Shown: positions 34,721-45,884 of the stretch, piece after piece | Layout: each line of letters opens with the position of its first letter | Position numbering within the stretch: the stretch's first letter is position 1 | Assembly (NCBI RefSeq): GCF_036370855.1 | Contig: NC_088102.1 | Span: 70,503,601-70,567,600, forward strand | Direction: 5' to 3' | Length of the DNA stretch: 64,000 nucleotides | From: Dromaius novaehollandiae | Lineage: Eukaryota > Chordata > Aves > Casuariiformes > Dromaiidae | Made by a program: the position numbers and the translations under genes | Notes under the pieces: model-generated | What the model was told of the DNA's origin: nothing | What the model saw: only the letters and a program-made list of their open reading frames with translations | The model's database searches: none

Positions 34721-36338
34721 CCGGCTCGCCCTGCACCCACGGCCCCCAGGCCGCAGCCCCCCGGCGCCCATCGCAGCCCCGCGGCCGCGTGGGGCCGGGG
34801 CCGGGCCGAGACTCAGCGCCCGCCTCCCCGGGCCCGGGCAGCGGCTCCGCCCGCGCTCCCCCCGCCTCCAACCCGCCTCCCCCGGCCCCGAGCGGCCCCG
34901 GGGCCCGGCCCGGTCCGGTCCGACCCGCTGGCGGCGCCGGCAGCGATGGGGCGGGCCCGGCTCCGCCCCGCCCCGGCTTGGCCCAGCCCGGCTCGGCGGC
35001 GACTCGAGCGGCACCGGCGCCGTTGGGCTGGGCCCGGCGGGGCTCGGCGCGGCCCGGCGCGGGGAGCGCACTCACCGGCAGCGCCCGCTCGGTGCTCCGC
35101 GGCGGAGGCGGCGCGGCGGCGACCCGCCCCCGGCGGCGCGGGGGGCGCGGGGGGGCCGGCGCTGAGCCAGCCCCGCCGGGGCCGCCGCGTAGCATCCCGG
35201 CTGTGCCACCCCGCTGCCGTCCCGGTGCCGCCCGGCCTTGCCGCACGCCTCGCCGGGCCCCGCGCGGCCCCGCAGCCCGCTCCGCCGCCCCGACCGGCTC
35301 CGTCGCGCGGGGCCCCGCGGCCCCCGTCCATCTGCCCGGCCGCCTCTGCACCTCGGCGCCGTGCGCCTGGCGGCTCCTGGGCCCACCCGGCCGCCCACGC
35401 CCCATCCGTCCAGCCGCCATTCATCCCTTCACCCGTCCATTCATGCAGCCGCGGAGCCATCCCCACCCCGCCGTGCAGCCCTTCATCTGTTCACCCATCC
35501 GCCCATCCATCTGCCCGTCCATCCAGCCATCCATCTGTCCCCCTTCAGTCACAGCCCCGCCCGTTCCCTCACCCCTTCATCCGTCGTGTCTGGCCTTCCG
35601 CCCAGCCTCCCGCTCCGCCCGGCCGCCTGCACGTCCTCCGTCCGCCCTCCCGCTGCCCGTTCGTCCCCGGCCCTCCGTGTGCCTCCCCGGCTGCCCCAGC
35701 GCCCCCCGCACCCGTCCGTCCGCCCCTTCGCCCATCCGCCCTTCCCGCCTGCTCATCCCTCCGCACATCCACCCGTCCATCCATCCGCCTCCCTGCGCAG
35801 CCGGCTGCCCTCCTCCGTCCGCTCCTCCAGCCGCCTGCGTCCACCCCGCCGCCCGGCTCTGCCCCAACGTGTCCCTCCCGTCCCTTCCCGCCGCCTGTCC
35901 CCACCAGGACTGTGCCCGACCGCCGCCCGGCCTCTCCCGCACACCCCACGTGGAGCAGCGGCCGCTCTCCAGCCGGCACCGGGGTGGCGACGGCGGCCCG
36001 ACACCGGCCCGGGGCCCGCGGACGGATGGGCCCTACAGAGCAGGGGGGAGCGGCGGGAGGGTGGCGGCCGGGGCGCCGCGTGGGTGGCGCGGGGGACCCC
36101 GGCAGCTCCGGGGGGCCGCGGTGGGGCAGCGAGCGGATGGCGGCCCCTGAGTCAGCCCGGTGCCGCCCGCGACGCCCACCGCTCCCCGCCGGCGTCTGTC
36201 TCTCCAGCTTGTGATATTTCGCTCGCCGGGAGCCGCGCCGGAGGCAGCACCGCAAACAAACCGGCTGCCAGATTGTGCCGCCGCAGCCTGGCACGGACCC
36301 GCGCAGCCCTCCCCGGCCTGCGCCGCCGCAGCCCCGGG
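34721..36338. other. CpG-rich gap without recognised gene
   Basis: CpG-island-like DNA. Region 35400-35900 is enriched in CCATCC/CCGTCC/CATCCG words typical of a decayed simple repeat. Around 36205-36285 a short less GC-rich block (GTGATATTTCGC, GCAAACAAACCGGC) stands out. No exon was recognised on either strand. Confidence 0.5.
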
Positions 36339-37320
36339 CCCACGCGGGACAGTGCTGCCCCGCCCCGCGCCCAGCACCGCGGACAGCGCCCCGTTCCCAC
36401 GCGGGACAGTGCTGCCCCGCCCCACGCCCAGCACTGCGGACAGCGCCCCGTTCCCACGCGGGACAGCGCTGCTCAGGCCCCGCGGCCAGCACCGCGGACA
36501 GCGCCCTGTTCCCACGCGGGACAGCGCTGCCCGGCCCCGCGCCCAGCACCGCGGACAGCGCCCCGTTCCCACGCGGGACAGTGCTGCCCGGCGCCGCTCC
36601 CAGCACCGCGGACAGCGCCCCGTTCCCACGCGGGACAGTGCTGCCCGGCCCCGTGCCCAGCACCGCGGACACCGCCCCGTTCCCACGCGGGACAGCGCTG
36701 CGCCAGCCCCGTGCCCAGCACCGCGGACAGCGCCCCGTTCCCACGCGGGACAGTGCTACGCCAGCCCCGTGCCCAGCACTGCGGACAGCGCCCCGTTCCC
36801 ACGCGGGACAGTGCTGCGCCGGCCCCGTGCCCAGCACCGCGGACAGCGCCCTGTTCCCACGCGGGACAGTGCTGCGCCAGCCCCGTGCCCAGCACCGCGG
36901 ACAGCGCCCTGTTCCCACGCGGGACAGTGCTGCCCGGCGCCGCTCCCAGCACAGCGGACAGCGCCCCGTTCCCACGCGGGACAGCGCTGCCCGGCCCCGC
37001 GCCCAGCACCGCGGACAGCGCCCCGTTCCCACGCGGGACAGCGCTGCGCCAGCCCCGTGCCCAGCACCGCGGACAGCGCCCCGTTCCCACGCGGGACAGC
37101 GCCGCCCGGCCCCGCGCCCAGCACCGCAGACAGCGCCCTGTTCCCACGCGGGACAGCGCTGCCCGGCGCCGCTCCCAGCACCACGGACAGCGCCCTGTTC
37201 CCACGCGGGACAGCGCTGCCCGGCGCCGCTCCCAGCACCACGGACAGCGCCCTGTTCCCACGCGGGACAGCGCTGCCCGGCGCCGCTCCCAGCACCACGG
37301 ACAGTGCCCCGCGGCCCCCT
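36339..37320. repeat. 57/58-bp CpG-rich array with RBPJ-type sites
   Basis: Seventeen units reading CGGACAGCGCCCCGTTCCCA, CGCGGGACAGCGCTGCCCGG, CCCCGCGCCCAGCACCG. Sixteen of them contain TTCCCACG, the reverse complement of CGTGGGAA. Located 0.6-1.6 kb upstream of the RTN4RL2 start codon. Confidence 0.97.
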
Positions 37321-37949
37321 GCGCCCGCGCTGCCGCCGTCCCGCGTGGGACCGGCCCCGCCCTGCCTCCCGCCGCCACAGCCCCCGGGGGGGGGACCCAC
37401 TCATGCCTCCCCGCGGGCAGCTCCCCAGCGCTTCGCTGTAGCCGCGTGGCTTGGTCCCGTGCCTCCCCGCGACGCCCCGGCTCCCGCGTGGGCGCCCCCG
37501 CCCCGCGGGCCACCCCCGTGGCCCCACGGCGCAGGTTCGCGGCCCCCCACGTGGGCGCCCGTGCCTGCGGCGGGCAGCTCCGGTGTGTCCCGTGCCCCTA
37601 CCGGGCCGCGTGCTCCGTGGGCGCCCCCTCAGCAAGTCCCGTTTCCCCGTGGGTCGCCGCTGGCCCGCCAAGGGTTAAGCGGCGGGGCCGGCGGCGGGGG
37701 GCGGAGCGCGGCCGCCCCGGGATAAGGCGCGGCGCCGGGCAGGGCTCAGCCCCTCCGGGAGCCGCGGGCAGCGCCGCGCCGCGCCGCGCCGTGCCCACCC
37801 GCGCCGTGCCGTGCCCACGCGTGCCGTGCCGTGCCATGCCGTGCCCCACGGCGGCGGGCGGGCGGGGGGTAACGGGGCGCGCAGCCCCCCGGCAGCGGCC
37901 ATGAGCGCCCGGGCAGCGGGCAGCGCCTGAGCCCCCGGCCGCCCCCGCC
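37321..37949 (+). promoter_or_regulatory. RTN4RL2: RTN4RL2 promoter CpG island
   Basis: GC-box-rich DNA directly upstream of the first coding exon, including GGGGGCGGAGCGCGG near 37700 and GGATAAGG at 37719-37726. No TATA box is clear. The predicted 5'UTR lies in the last 200 bp. CCGTGCC repeats occur at 37790-37850. Confidence 0.45.
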
Positions 37950-40900
37950 ATGCTGCCCCGGACGGCGCGGCGGCTGCCCCGAGGTAGGCGCGGCGGAGCG
38001 GCGGCCCGGCACCCGGCGGGCACCGGCGGCGTTGCGGCCGCTGCGGGCGAGGGGAGCCCGGCGCTGCCCGCTGCCCGCTGCCGCCGGGGGGAGCCCGGGG
38101 CGGCGATGGGGAGGGGGGGGGGGGGCTGCGGGACGGGACGGGACGGGGCGGGACGGGACGGGGCGGCGGGGGGGGGGGGGGGGAGGGAAGGGAAGGGGGG
38201 CCGGTTGGCACCGGGAACGGGCCCGGGAGCCGGTGACTTCAGCGCCGAACTGAGTCAGCCCGCGGCGAGGGGGAGTGACAGATGGGGCGCGGGAGGGGGG
38301 CGCCGCCGGCACGGGGCGCCGGGGGAGGGGGGCGGCGACAGCGGCCGCGCCGCCGCCTCCTCGGCCCCCCCCCCCCCCCCACCAGCCGCGCTACCGGAGC
38401 CGCCCCCCCCCCCCCCCAACCCGCTCCCGCTCCGCCGGGCACCGGGCCAGGGCACCGGGCTGAATTATGGATGAGGCGCTCGGGTTGCAGCCCCCCCCCC
38501 CCCTCCCCGCCCCGCACCTCCCCTTCCCTGCCCGCCCCACGCGCGCTCGCGGCGGGGGTGGGGTGGGGGGGGGCGGGGGCGGCGGGGTGCGAACAACAGG
38601 AACGGCGGCGGCGGCGCGTGTTACCGGCGAGCGCGTCAGCCCGCGCCCACGCGTGCCGCCGCCCCGCACGTGGCCCGCGGCACGCGCGCACGTGGGCCCG
38701 CCCCGGGGGGGGGGGTCCTACACTCCCCCCCCCCCGGGCTGGGGGGGTGGTCCCGGTGCTACGGGGCGGTCAGCGGCCTGGCGGGTCCCGGGGCGCTCGG
38801 GGGGGTGCTCAGCCCTATAGGGTGCACTTGGCCCCGGGGGGGTGCTGGGGGGGCTCCCTGGGGGGGCTAAGCCCTATAGAGTGTGCTTGGCCTCGGGGGG
38901 GGTCCTCCCTGGGGGGCTCAGCCCTATAGGGTGCACTTGGTGCTGGGGGGGGTCCCTGGGGGCTCAGCCCTATAGGGTGCCCTTGGCACCAGAGGCGCTT
39001 GGGGGGGGTGCTCAGCCCTATAGGGTGTGTTGGGTGCCAGGGGGGGCTCCCTGGGGGGCTCAGCCCTATAGGGTGCCCTTGGTGCCAGGGGCACTTGGGG
39101 GGGCTGCTCAGCCCTATAGGGCGCCCTGGGCGCCAGGGAGCTCCCTGGGGGGCTCAGCCCTATAGGGCGCCCTGGGCGCCAGGGGGGGCTCCCTGGGGGG
39201 GTGCTCAGCCCTATAGGGTGCCCTTGGTGCCTGGGGGGGCTCCCTGGGGGCTCAGCCCTATAGAGTGCCTTTGGTGCCGGGGGGGGCTCCCTGGGGGGGC
39301 TCAGCCCTATAGGGTGCACTTGGCCCCAGGGGCACTTGGGGGGGTGCTCAGCCCTATAGGGCGCCCTTGGTGCTGGGGAGGCTCCCTGGGGTGCTCAGCC
39401 CTATAGGGCGCCCTTGGTGCCAGGGGGAGCTCCCTGGGGGGCTCAGCCCTATAGGGTGCACTTGGCCCCAGGGGCACTTGGGGGGGGTGCTCAGCCCTAT
39501 AGGGTGCCCTGGGCACCAGGGAGCTCCCTGGGGGGCTCAGCCCTATAGGGTGCACGTGGCCCTAGGGGCACTTGGGGGGGGTGCTCAGCCCTATAGGGTG
39601 CCCTGGGCACCAGGGAGCTCCCTGGGGGGCTCAGCCCTATAGGGTGCACGTGGCCCTAGGGGCACTTGGGGGGGGTGCTCAGCCCTATAGGGTGCCCTTG
39701 GTGCCAGGGATGCTTGGGGGGGTGTTCAGCCCTATAGGGTGCCCTTGGCCCCAGGGGCACTTGGGGGGGGTGCTCAGCCCTATAGGGTGCCCTTGGTGCT
39801 GGGGAGGCTCCCTGGGGGGGTGCTCAGCCCTATAGGGCGCCCTGGGCACCAGGGGGGCTCCCCGGGGCACCCAGCCCTACAGGGCGCCCTTGGCGGCGGG
39901 GAGCTCCCTGGGGGGGTGCTCAGCCCTATAGGGCGCCCTGGGCACCAGGGGGGCTCCCCGGGGCACCCAGCCCTACAGGGCGCCCTTGGCGGCGGGGAGC
40001 TCCCCGGGGCGCCCGGGCTGCGGCGGCCGTGGCCCCGGGGCTGACGGCCGCCCTGTGCCCGCAGGCCGGCGCCTGGCGGCGCTGCTCCTGGCGGCGCTGG
40101 CGTGGGTGCCCGCCGGGGCGCCCGCCTGCCCCGCGCTCTGCACCTGCTACGTCTCGCCGCCCACCGTCAGCTGCCAGGCCAACAACTTCTCGGCGGTGCC
40201 CGCGGGGCTGCCGCCCGGCGCCCAGCGCCTCTTCCTGCAGAACAACGTCATCGGGGCGCTGCGGGCCGGCACCTTCGGGCCCAGCACCGTCACCCTCTGG
40301 CTCTACTCCAACAACATCTCCTCCATCCAGCCGGGCACCTTCCGCCACCTGCCCGCCCTCGAGGAGCTCGACCTGGGCAACAACCCCCACCTCCGCGCCC
40401 TGGCGCCCGACACCTTCCACGGCCTCGGGCGCCTGCAGGCGCTGCACCTCTACGGCTGCCAGCTGGCCAGCCTGCCCAGCGCCATCTTCCGCGGCCTCCG
40501 CAGCCTCCAGTACCTCTACCTGCAGGAGAACGGGCTGCTCTACCTCCAGGTGCGGCCCCGGATGCCGGGGTGCCGTGGGGCGGGGCGGGGGGCGGGGGGC
40601 GGGGGTGCCCGCGGAGGCGGGGAGCTGCCCGTGGGGCTGGGCGGGGAGCCTCCGGGCTGGGTGGCAGGGCGCGTGGGGCAGGGATGCTGGGGCTGGGCGA
40701 GGGCAGGGTGGCAGGGGGATGTCTGTGGGGCAGGGACGAGGTGGCAGGGGGATGCCCGTGGGGCCAGACGCGTGGGGCAGGGTGGTGAGGGATGTCCGTG
40801 GGGCAGGGACGAGGTGGCAGGGGGATGCCCGTGGGGCAGGGTGCCCATGGAACAGGGATGCCCATGGAGCAGGATGCCCATGGGGCAGGGATGCAGGGAA

Positions 40901-41720
40901 TGCCCATGGGGAACGGATGCAGGGGATGCCCATGGAGCGGGATGCATGGGGCAGGGATGCAGGGGGTGCCCGTGGGGCAGGATGCATGGGGCAGGGATGC
41001 AGGGGATGCCCGTGGGGCAGGGCGCACAGGGATGCAGGGGATGCCCACGAAGCAGGACGCCCATAGCACAGGGATGCAGGGGATGCCCATGGAGCGGGAT
41101 GCCCATGGAGCGGGATGCATGGGGCAGGGATGCAGGGGATGCCCACGGAGTGGGATGCATGGGGCAGGGATGCAGGGGGTGCCCACGGAGTGGGATGCAT
41201 GGGGCAGGGATGCAGGGGATGCCCATGGAGCAAGGATGCCCATGGAGCGGGATGCATGGGGCAGGGATGCAGGGGATGCCCATGGGGCGGGATGCATGGG
41301 GCAGGGATGCAGGGGATGCCCACGAAGCAGGATGCCCATAGCACAGGGATGCAGGGGATGCCCATGGAGCAAGGATGCCCATGGGGTGGGATGCATGGGG
41401 CAGGGATGCAGGGGATGCACATGGGGCAGGATGCATGGGGCAGGGATGCAGGGGATGCCCGTGGGGCAGGGCGCACAGGGATGCAGGGGATGCCCATGGA
41501 GCAAGGATGCCCATGGAGCAGGATGCATGGGGCAGGGATGCAGGGGATGCCCACGGAGTGGGATGCATGGGGCAGGGATGCAGGGGATGCCCACGAAGCA
41601 GGACGCCCATAGCACAGGGATGCAGGGGATGCCCATGGAGCAAGGATGCCCATGGAGCGGGATGCATGGGGCAGGGATGCAGGGACGCAGGGTGCCCGTG
41701 CCCACGGTGCCGTCTCCCCC

Positions 41721-41754
<34 letters not shown>

Positions 41755-42541
41755 GCAGGACGACCTCTTTGTGGACCTGGCCAACCTGAGCCACCTCTTC
41801 CTGCACGGGAACCGGGTGCGGGCGCTGTCGGAGGGCGTCTTCCGGGGCCTGGCGAGCCTGGACCGCCTGCTGCTGCACGCCAACCGCCTGGCCTCCGTGC
41901 ACCGGCGCGCCTTCCGCGGCCTGGCCCGCCTCACCATCCTCTACCTGTTCAACAACAGCCTGGCGGCGCTGCCGGGGGACCCGCTGGCCGCCCTGCCCGC
42001 CCTCCAGTTCCTCCGCCTCAACGCCAACCCCTGGGCCTGCGACTGCCGCGCCCGCCCGCTCTGGGCCTGGTTCCGCCGCACCCGCGTCTCCAGCTCGCCC
42101 GTGCTCTGCGCCAGCCCCCCGCGCCGCCGCGGCACCGACCTGCGGCACCTGCGCCCCGCCGACTTCGACGGCTGCCCCCCGCCCCGCGCCCACGAGGGCG
42201 AGGAGGAGGAGGAGGAGGAGGAGGAGGAGGAGGAGGAGGAGGGGGAGGCGGGCGACGGCGCGGCCCCCCCCGCGGCCCCGGCCCCCGGGCGCCCCGGCAC
42301 CCTGCCCGCCGCGCCGCCCTCCGCTTTCTACCGCGACCTGCCCCCCCACGACCTGCGGGGCCCCCAGGCCCGCCCGCACCCCAGCGACTACTGGGGGGGC
42401 TACGGGGCCGAAGGCCGCCCCCCTCCCGAGGCGGCCGGGCGCTGCCGCGGGGCCCCCTGCACCCCGCTGCCCTCGCCCGCCCCCGCCGCCCCCCGGCCCC
42501 CCGCCCTGCTGCTGCTGCCCCTGCTGCTGCCCCGGCTCTGA
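37950..42541 (+). CDS. RTN4RL2: Reticulon-4 receptor-like 2 (Nogo receptor homologue 1)
   Basis: GPI-anchored leucine-rich-repeat receptor on neurons that limits axon growth. Exons: 37950-37983, 40065-40549, 41759-42541; 433 residues (human 420), phases close. Signal peptide [24 protein letters not shown]-cap [20 protein letters not shown]; LRRs including [88 protein letters not shown]-cap [15 protein letters not shown]. The stalk contains an acidic run of about 14 consecutive Glu (near 42200-42240) not recalled from the human protein. It ends in a hydrophobic GPI signal ([11 protein letters not shown]). The exon 3 acceptor is preceded by a CCG run rather than a normal pyrimidine tract. Exon 1 encodes only 11 codons, as in the family. 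Confidence 0.97.
38805..40010. repeat. RTN4RL2 intron 1 minisatellite
   Basis: About 24 units of roughly 45-60 bp: GCTCAGCCCTATAGGGTGCC, CTTGGTGCCAGGGG, then GCACTTGGGGGGG or GGCTCCCTGGGG. It ends 50 bp before the exon 2 acceptor region. Confidence 0.95.
40780..41695. repeat. RTN4RL2 intron 2 minisatellite
   Basis: About 0.9 kb of GATGCATGGGGCAGGGATGC, AGGGGATGCCCATGGAGC and related units in higher-order blocks. Between exons 2 and 3. Confidence 0.94.
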
Positions 42542-42689
42542 GCCCCTCGCCCAGGACCTGCCGGGGGGCCCCAGGGCACGGGGGGGGCCCCCAGGACTCC
42601 GACACCCCCCCTCCCCCAACCCGGGGGGCTGCCCCCTTTCCCAACCCCCCCCCCGCCCCCCCAAGGAACCGAAACGTGGGAAATTATTT

Positions 42690-42695
42690 ATTAAA
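42690..42695 (+). terminator. RTN4RL2: RTN4RL2 polyadenylation signal
   Basis: ATTAAA in TTATTTATTAAAAATGG, about 150 bp after the stop codon. It lies in the only AT-rich patch nearby. Confidence 0.65.
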
Positions 42696-43079
42696 AATGG
42701 TCTTATTTTGGGAGAGCGGGGCCTCGGCTGGCGGCGGGGGCCGGGCGGGCAGGGCCGGCGCCCGCCGGAGCCTTTCCAGGTCACGTCTTTCTCCTCGTGA
42801 AATATTGATGTCCCCCCGGCACCGCTGCTATTCCTGGGCGCCCGCAGGGCCGGGCCCGCCCGCCGCCTCGCTCGGCACCCGGCGGGCCGGGGGGGGAGGG
42901 GGGCACGGGGCCGGGCGCCCGCGGACGTGGGGGGGTCACGCCGGGTGTGCGCACACCCTGACCCGCTTCCCCGGCAGCCCCCGAGCCGCCCCGGGGAGAG
43001 CTGGTGTGAGCTCGCACGCACGCACGCTCGCGCACCCCCCCCCGCACAGGCGCCGCGTGCTGTTGCTCTGCGGTTGTCC

Positions 43080-44690
43080 CTGAGCGGCTGTTGCTTGCCC
43101 TCTCTGGCTGTCCCCGGCCGAGTGTTGGTGGCTGGGGGTGCAGCTCTGCCCCTGGGGTGTCTCTCCGGCTGTCCCTGCGTGTGTGTGTGTCTCTGGGGTG
43201 TCTCTGTGCGGGTGTCCCCGGGTTCGTGTGTCTCTGGGGTGTCTCTGTGCGGGTGTCTCTGTGCTGTCTCTCTCCGGCTGTCCCTGCGTGTGTGTGTGTC
43301 TCTGGGGTGTCTCTGTGCGGGTGTCCCCGGGTTCGTGTGTCTCTGGGGTGTCTCTGTGCGGGTGTTCTTGGGCTGTCTCTCTCCGGCTGTCCCTGCATGC
43401 GTGTGTGTCCCTGGGGTGTCTCTCTCTCCATCTGTCCCTGGGTGCATGTGTGTCCCTGGGGTGTCTCTCCAGCTGTCCCTGGGTGCATGTGTGGGTCTCT
43501 GGGGTGTCTCTGTGCGGGTGTCCCCGTGCTGTCTCTCTCCGGCTGTCCCTGCGTGCGTGTGTCCCTGAGCGCTCTCTCTCCAGGTCTCCCTGTGTGCGTG
43601 TGTCTCTGGGGTGTCTCTGTTCAGTTGTCCCTGCGCTCTCTCTGGCTGTCCCTGCGTGCATGTGTGTGTCTCTGGGGTGTCTCTGTGTGGGTGTCCTTGG
43701 GCTGTCCCTCTCCGGCTGTCCCTGAGTGCGTGTGTATGTCCCTGGGCTGTCCCTCTCCGGCTGTCCCTCCATGCGTGTGTCTCTGGGGTGTCTCTGTGTG
43801 GGTGTCCCTGGGTGCGTGTGTCCCTGGGGTGTCTCTGTGTGGGTGTCCTTGGGCTGTCCCTCTCCGGCTGTCCCTGAGTGCGTGTGTATGTCCCTGGGCT
43901 GTCCCTCTCCGGCTGTCCCTCCATGCGTGTGTCTCTGGGGTGTCTCTGTGTGGGTGTCCCTGGGTGCGTGTGTCCCTGGGGTGTCTCTGTGTGGGTGTCC
44001 TTGGGCTGTCCCTCTCCGGCTGTCCCTGAGTGCGTGTGTATGTCCCTGGGCTGTCCCTCTCCGGCTGTCCCTCCATGCGTGTGTCTCTGGGGTGTCTCTG
44101 TGTGGGTGTCCCTGGGTGCGTGTGTCTCTGGGGTGTCTCTGTGTGGGTGTCCTTGGGTTGTCTCTCTCCGGCTGTCCCTGTGTGCAGGGATCTCTGGGGT
44201 GTCTGTTCAGTCGTCTCTGCACTGTCTCTCTCCATCTGTCCCTGGGTGCGTGTGTGTCCCTGGGGTGTCTCTCTCCAGCTGTCCCTGCGTGTGGGTGTCC
44301 CCGGGTGGCTCTCTTCGGCTGTCCCCGTATGAGTGTGTGTGTCTCTGGGGTGTCTCTGTGCGGGTGTCCCCGGGCTGGCTCTCTCCGGCTGTCCCTGCCC
44401 AAGTGTCCCCTCTGTGTGTGCACACCTCTGGGCTGCCTCTGTGCAGGTGTCCCTGGGCGGTGTCTCTTTCCGGCTGTCCCTACAGGTGTCCCCACAAGTG
44501 TCCCCAGGGGATGTCTCTCTCCAGCTGAACCTACGGGCATCCCTGGGGGGTGTCTCTCTGGCTGTACCTACGGGTGTCCCCATGGACGTCCCTGGGGGGT
44601 GTCTCTCTCCGGCTGTACCTGCAGGTGTCCCCGGGAGGTGTCCCTCCGGCTGTCCCTGCGGGTGTCCCCGGGGGGGCAGGTCGGTGGGGC
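43080..44690. repeat. GT/CT-rich minisatellite
   Basis: About 1.6 kb of GTGTCTCTGGGGTGTCTCTG, TGCGGGTGTCC and TCTCCGGCTGTCCCTGCGTG units. The centre (43680-44140) is a higher-order array of 152-bp blocks. No gene seen in it. The stretch 42700-43080 is unremarkable GC-rich DNA. Confidence 0.95.
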
Positions 44691-44739
44691 CGGGCAGTGC
44701 CCCCCTCCCCGGGGCCGGCTCAGACAGCGCCCCGCGCCC

Positions 44740-44800
44740 ACCCCACGGGGGATTACGGGGCTCAGCCCGGCTTGGCCTAATCCCGGGGATTATAAGGGCC
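44740..44800. promoter_or_regulatory. TATA-like box with three TAATCC/GGATTA sites
   Basis: GGATTA at 44750-44755, TAATCC at 44778-44783 and GGATTA at 44787-44792. The last overlaps TATAAGG (44791-44797). TAATCC is the core of OTX/PITX/CRX homeodomain sites. No downstream gene is recognised on either strand besides the TIMM10 3' end. Confidence 0.35.
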
Positions 44801-44981
44801 GGGCCTAGCGGGGGGGGGCACCCTTGGGTGCCCCCCGCAAGCACGCAGCACGGGGCAGCAGGGGACAGCCACGGAGGGCACCACCCCCACACAGGGGTTC
44901 CCCCAGCCCCACGCCGGACCCATCGCTCCCCCCCTCCCCCAAGAAGGGCCGAGGCGGCGTGGTGGCTACGAAGCACCCGGG

Positions 44982-44987
44982 TTTATT
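44982..44987 (-). terminator. TIMM10: TIMM10 polyadenylation signal
   Basis: TTTATT on plus (AATAAA on minus), only 27 bp beyond the TIMM10 stop codon. The 3'UTR is very short. Confidence 0.85.
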
Positions 44988-45014
44988 GGCGGGGGGGGTG
45001 CGGGGGGGGGGGGC

Positions 45015-45884
45015 TCAGGCGGTGCCGGCGCCCTGCTGCATGCGCTTGAGGAGCTCCTCGTCCTGCAGCGACAGCTCCGTCAGCTTCTTGCCCATGCGCT
45101 CGTGGACGTCGAGGTACTTGGCCACGCAGCGGTCCAGGCACACGCTCTCGCCCTTGGACAGCTCGGCGTCCTTGTAGTGGGGGGGCACGCACTTGCGGTG
45201 GCACGCGTGGGTCATCCTGCACGGCACCGTCAGCCCCGCGCCCCCCCGGCACCCCCCATGCGCCCGGCACCCCCCACTGCCCCCCAGCATTGGGCACTCC
45301 CTGTGCCCCCCTGGCACCCCCCCATGCCCCCCAGCACCCCCCAATGCCCCCCTGCCCGGGGCACTCCCCCGTGCTCCCCAGCACCCCCCAATGCCCCCCA
45401 GCACTGGGCACCCCCCCATTCTCCCCAGCACCCCCCAATGCCCCCCAGCCCCGGGCACCACCCCGTGCCCCCCAGCATCCCCCAATGCCCCCCAGCATTG
45501 GGCACCCCCCCATTCTCCCCAGCACCCCCCAATGCCCCCCCAGCCCCGGGCACCACCCCGTGCCCCCCAGCACCCCCTAATGCCCCTCTGCCCTAGGCAC
45601 CCCCCCATTCTCCCCAGCACCCCCCAATGCCCCCCCAGCCCTGGGCACCCCCCCATTCTCCCCAGCACCCCCCAATGCCCCTCTGCCCTAGGCACCCCCC
45701 CATTCTCCCCAGCACCCCCCAATGCCCCCCAGCCCCGGGCGCCACCCCGTGCCCCCCAGCACCCCCCCCCCCGTGCCCCCCGCCGGGGCGCCCTCGGCCC
45801 CGCTCGGCCCTACCGGTTGTACATGTCGGCCATCATGTCCACCTCCAGCTCGGCCGCCAGCTGCTGGGCCCGCACCGGGTCCAT
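45015..45884 (-). CDS. TIMM10: Mitochondrial import chaperone Tim10
   Basis: Small intermembrane-space chaperone; forms the hexameric TIM9-TIM10 complex that escorts hydrophobic carrier precursors to the TIM22 translocase. Two coding exons: 45814-45884 and 45015-45216; 90 residues, the same length as human. Starts [20 protein letters not shown]. The twin CX3C motifs CHRKC and CLDRC are intact, followed by [20 protein letters not shown]. The intron (45217-45813) is repeat-filled. The GC-rich region upstream is its promoter. Confidence 0.98.
45290..45785. repeat. TIMM10 intron repeat
   Basis: About 14 units of roughly 36 bp: CCCCCCATTCTCCCCAGCAC, CCCCCAATGCCCCCCAG, CCCCGGGCAC. Fills the single intron. 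Confidence 0.94.

Noticed and set aside
36339-37320. EBF sites in the 57-bp array (TCCC...GGGA)
   Set aside because: Spacing between half-sites is four bases (ACGC), not the two of the EBF consensus. The RBPJ core fits better.
39926-43924. A minus-strand open frame of about 1,330 codons
   Set aside because: It runs antisense across RTN4RL2 exons and two minisatellites and encodes only repetitive peptides. Stop codons are rare because of GC content and repeat structure. No splice or family evidence.
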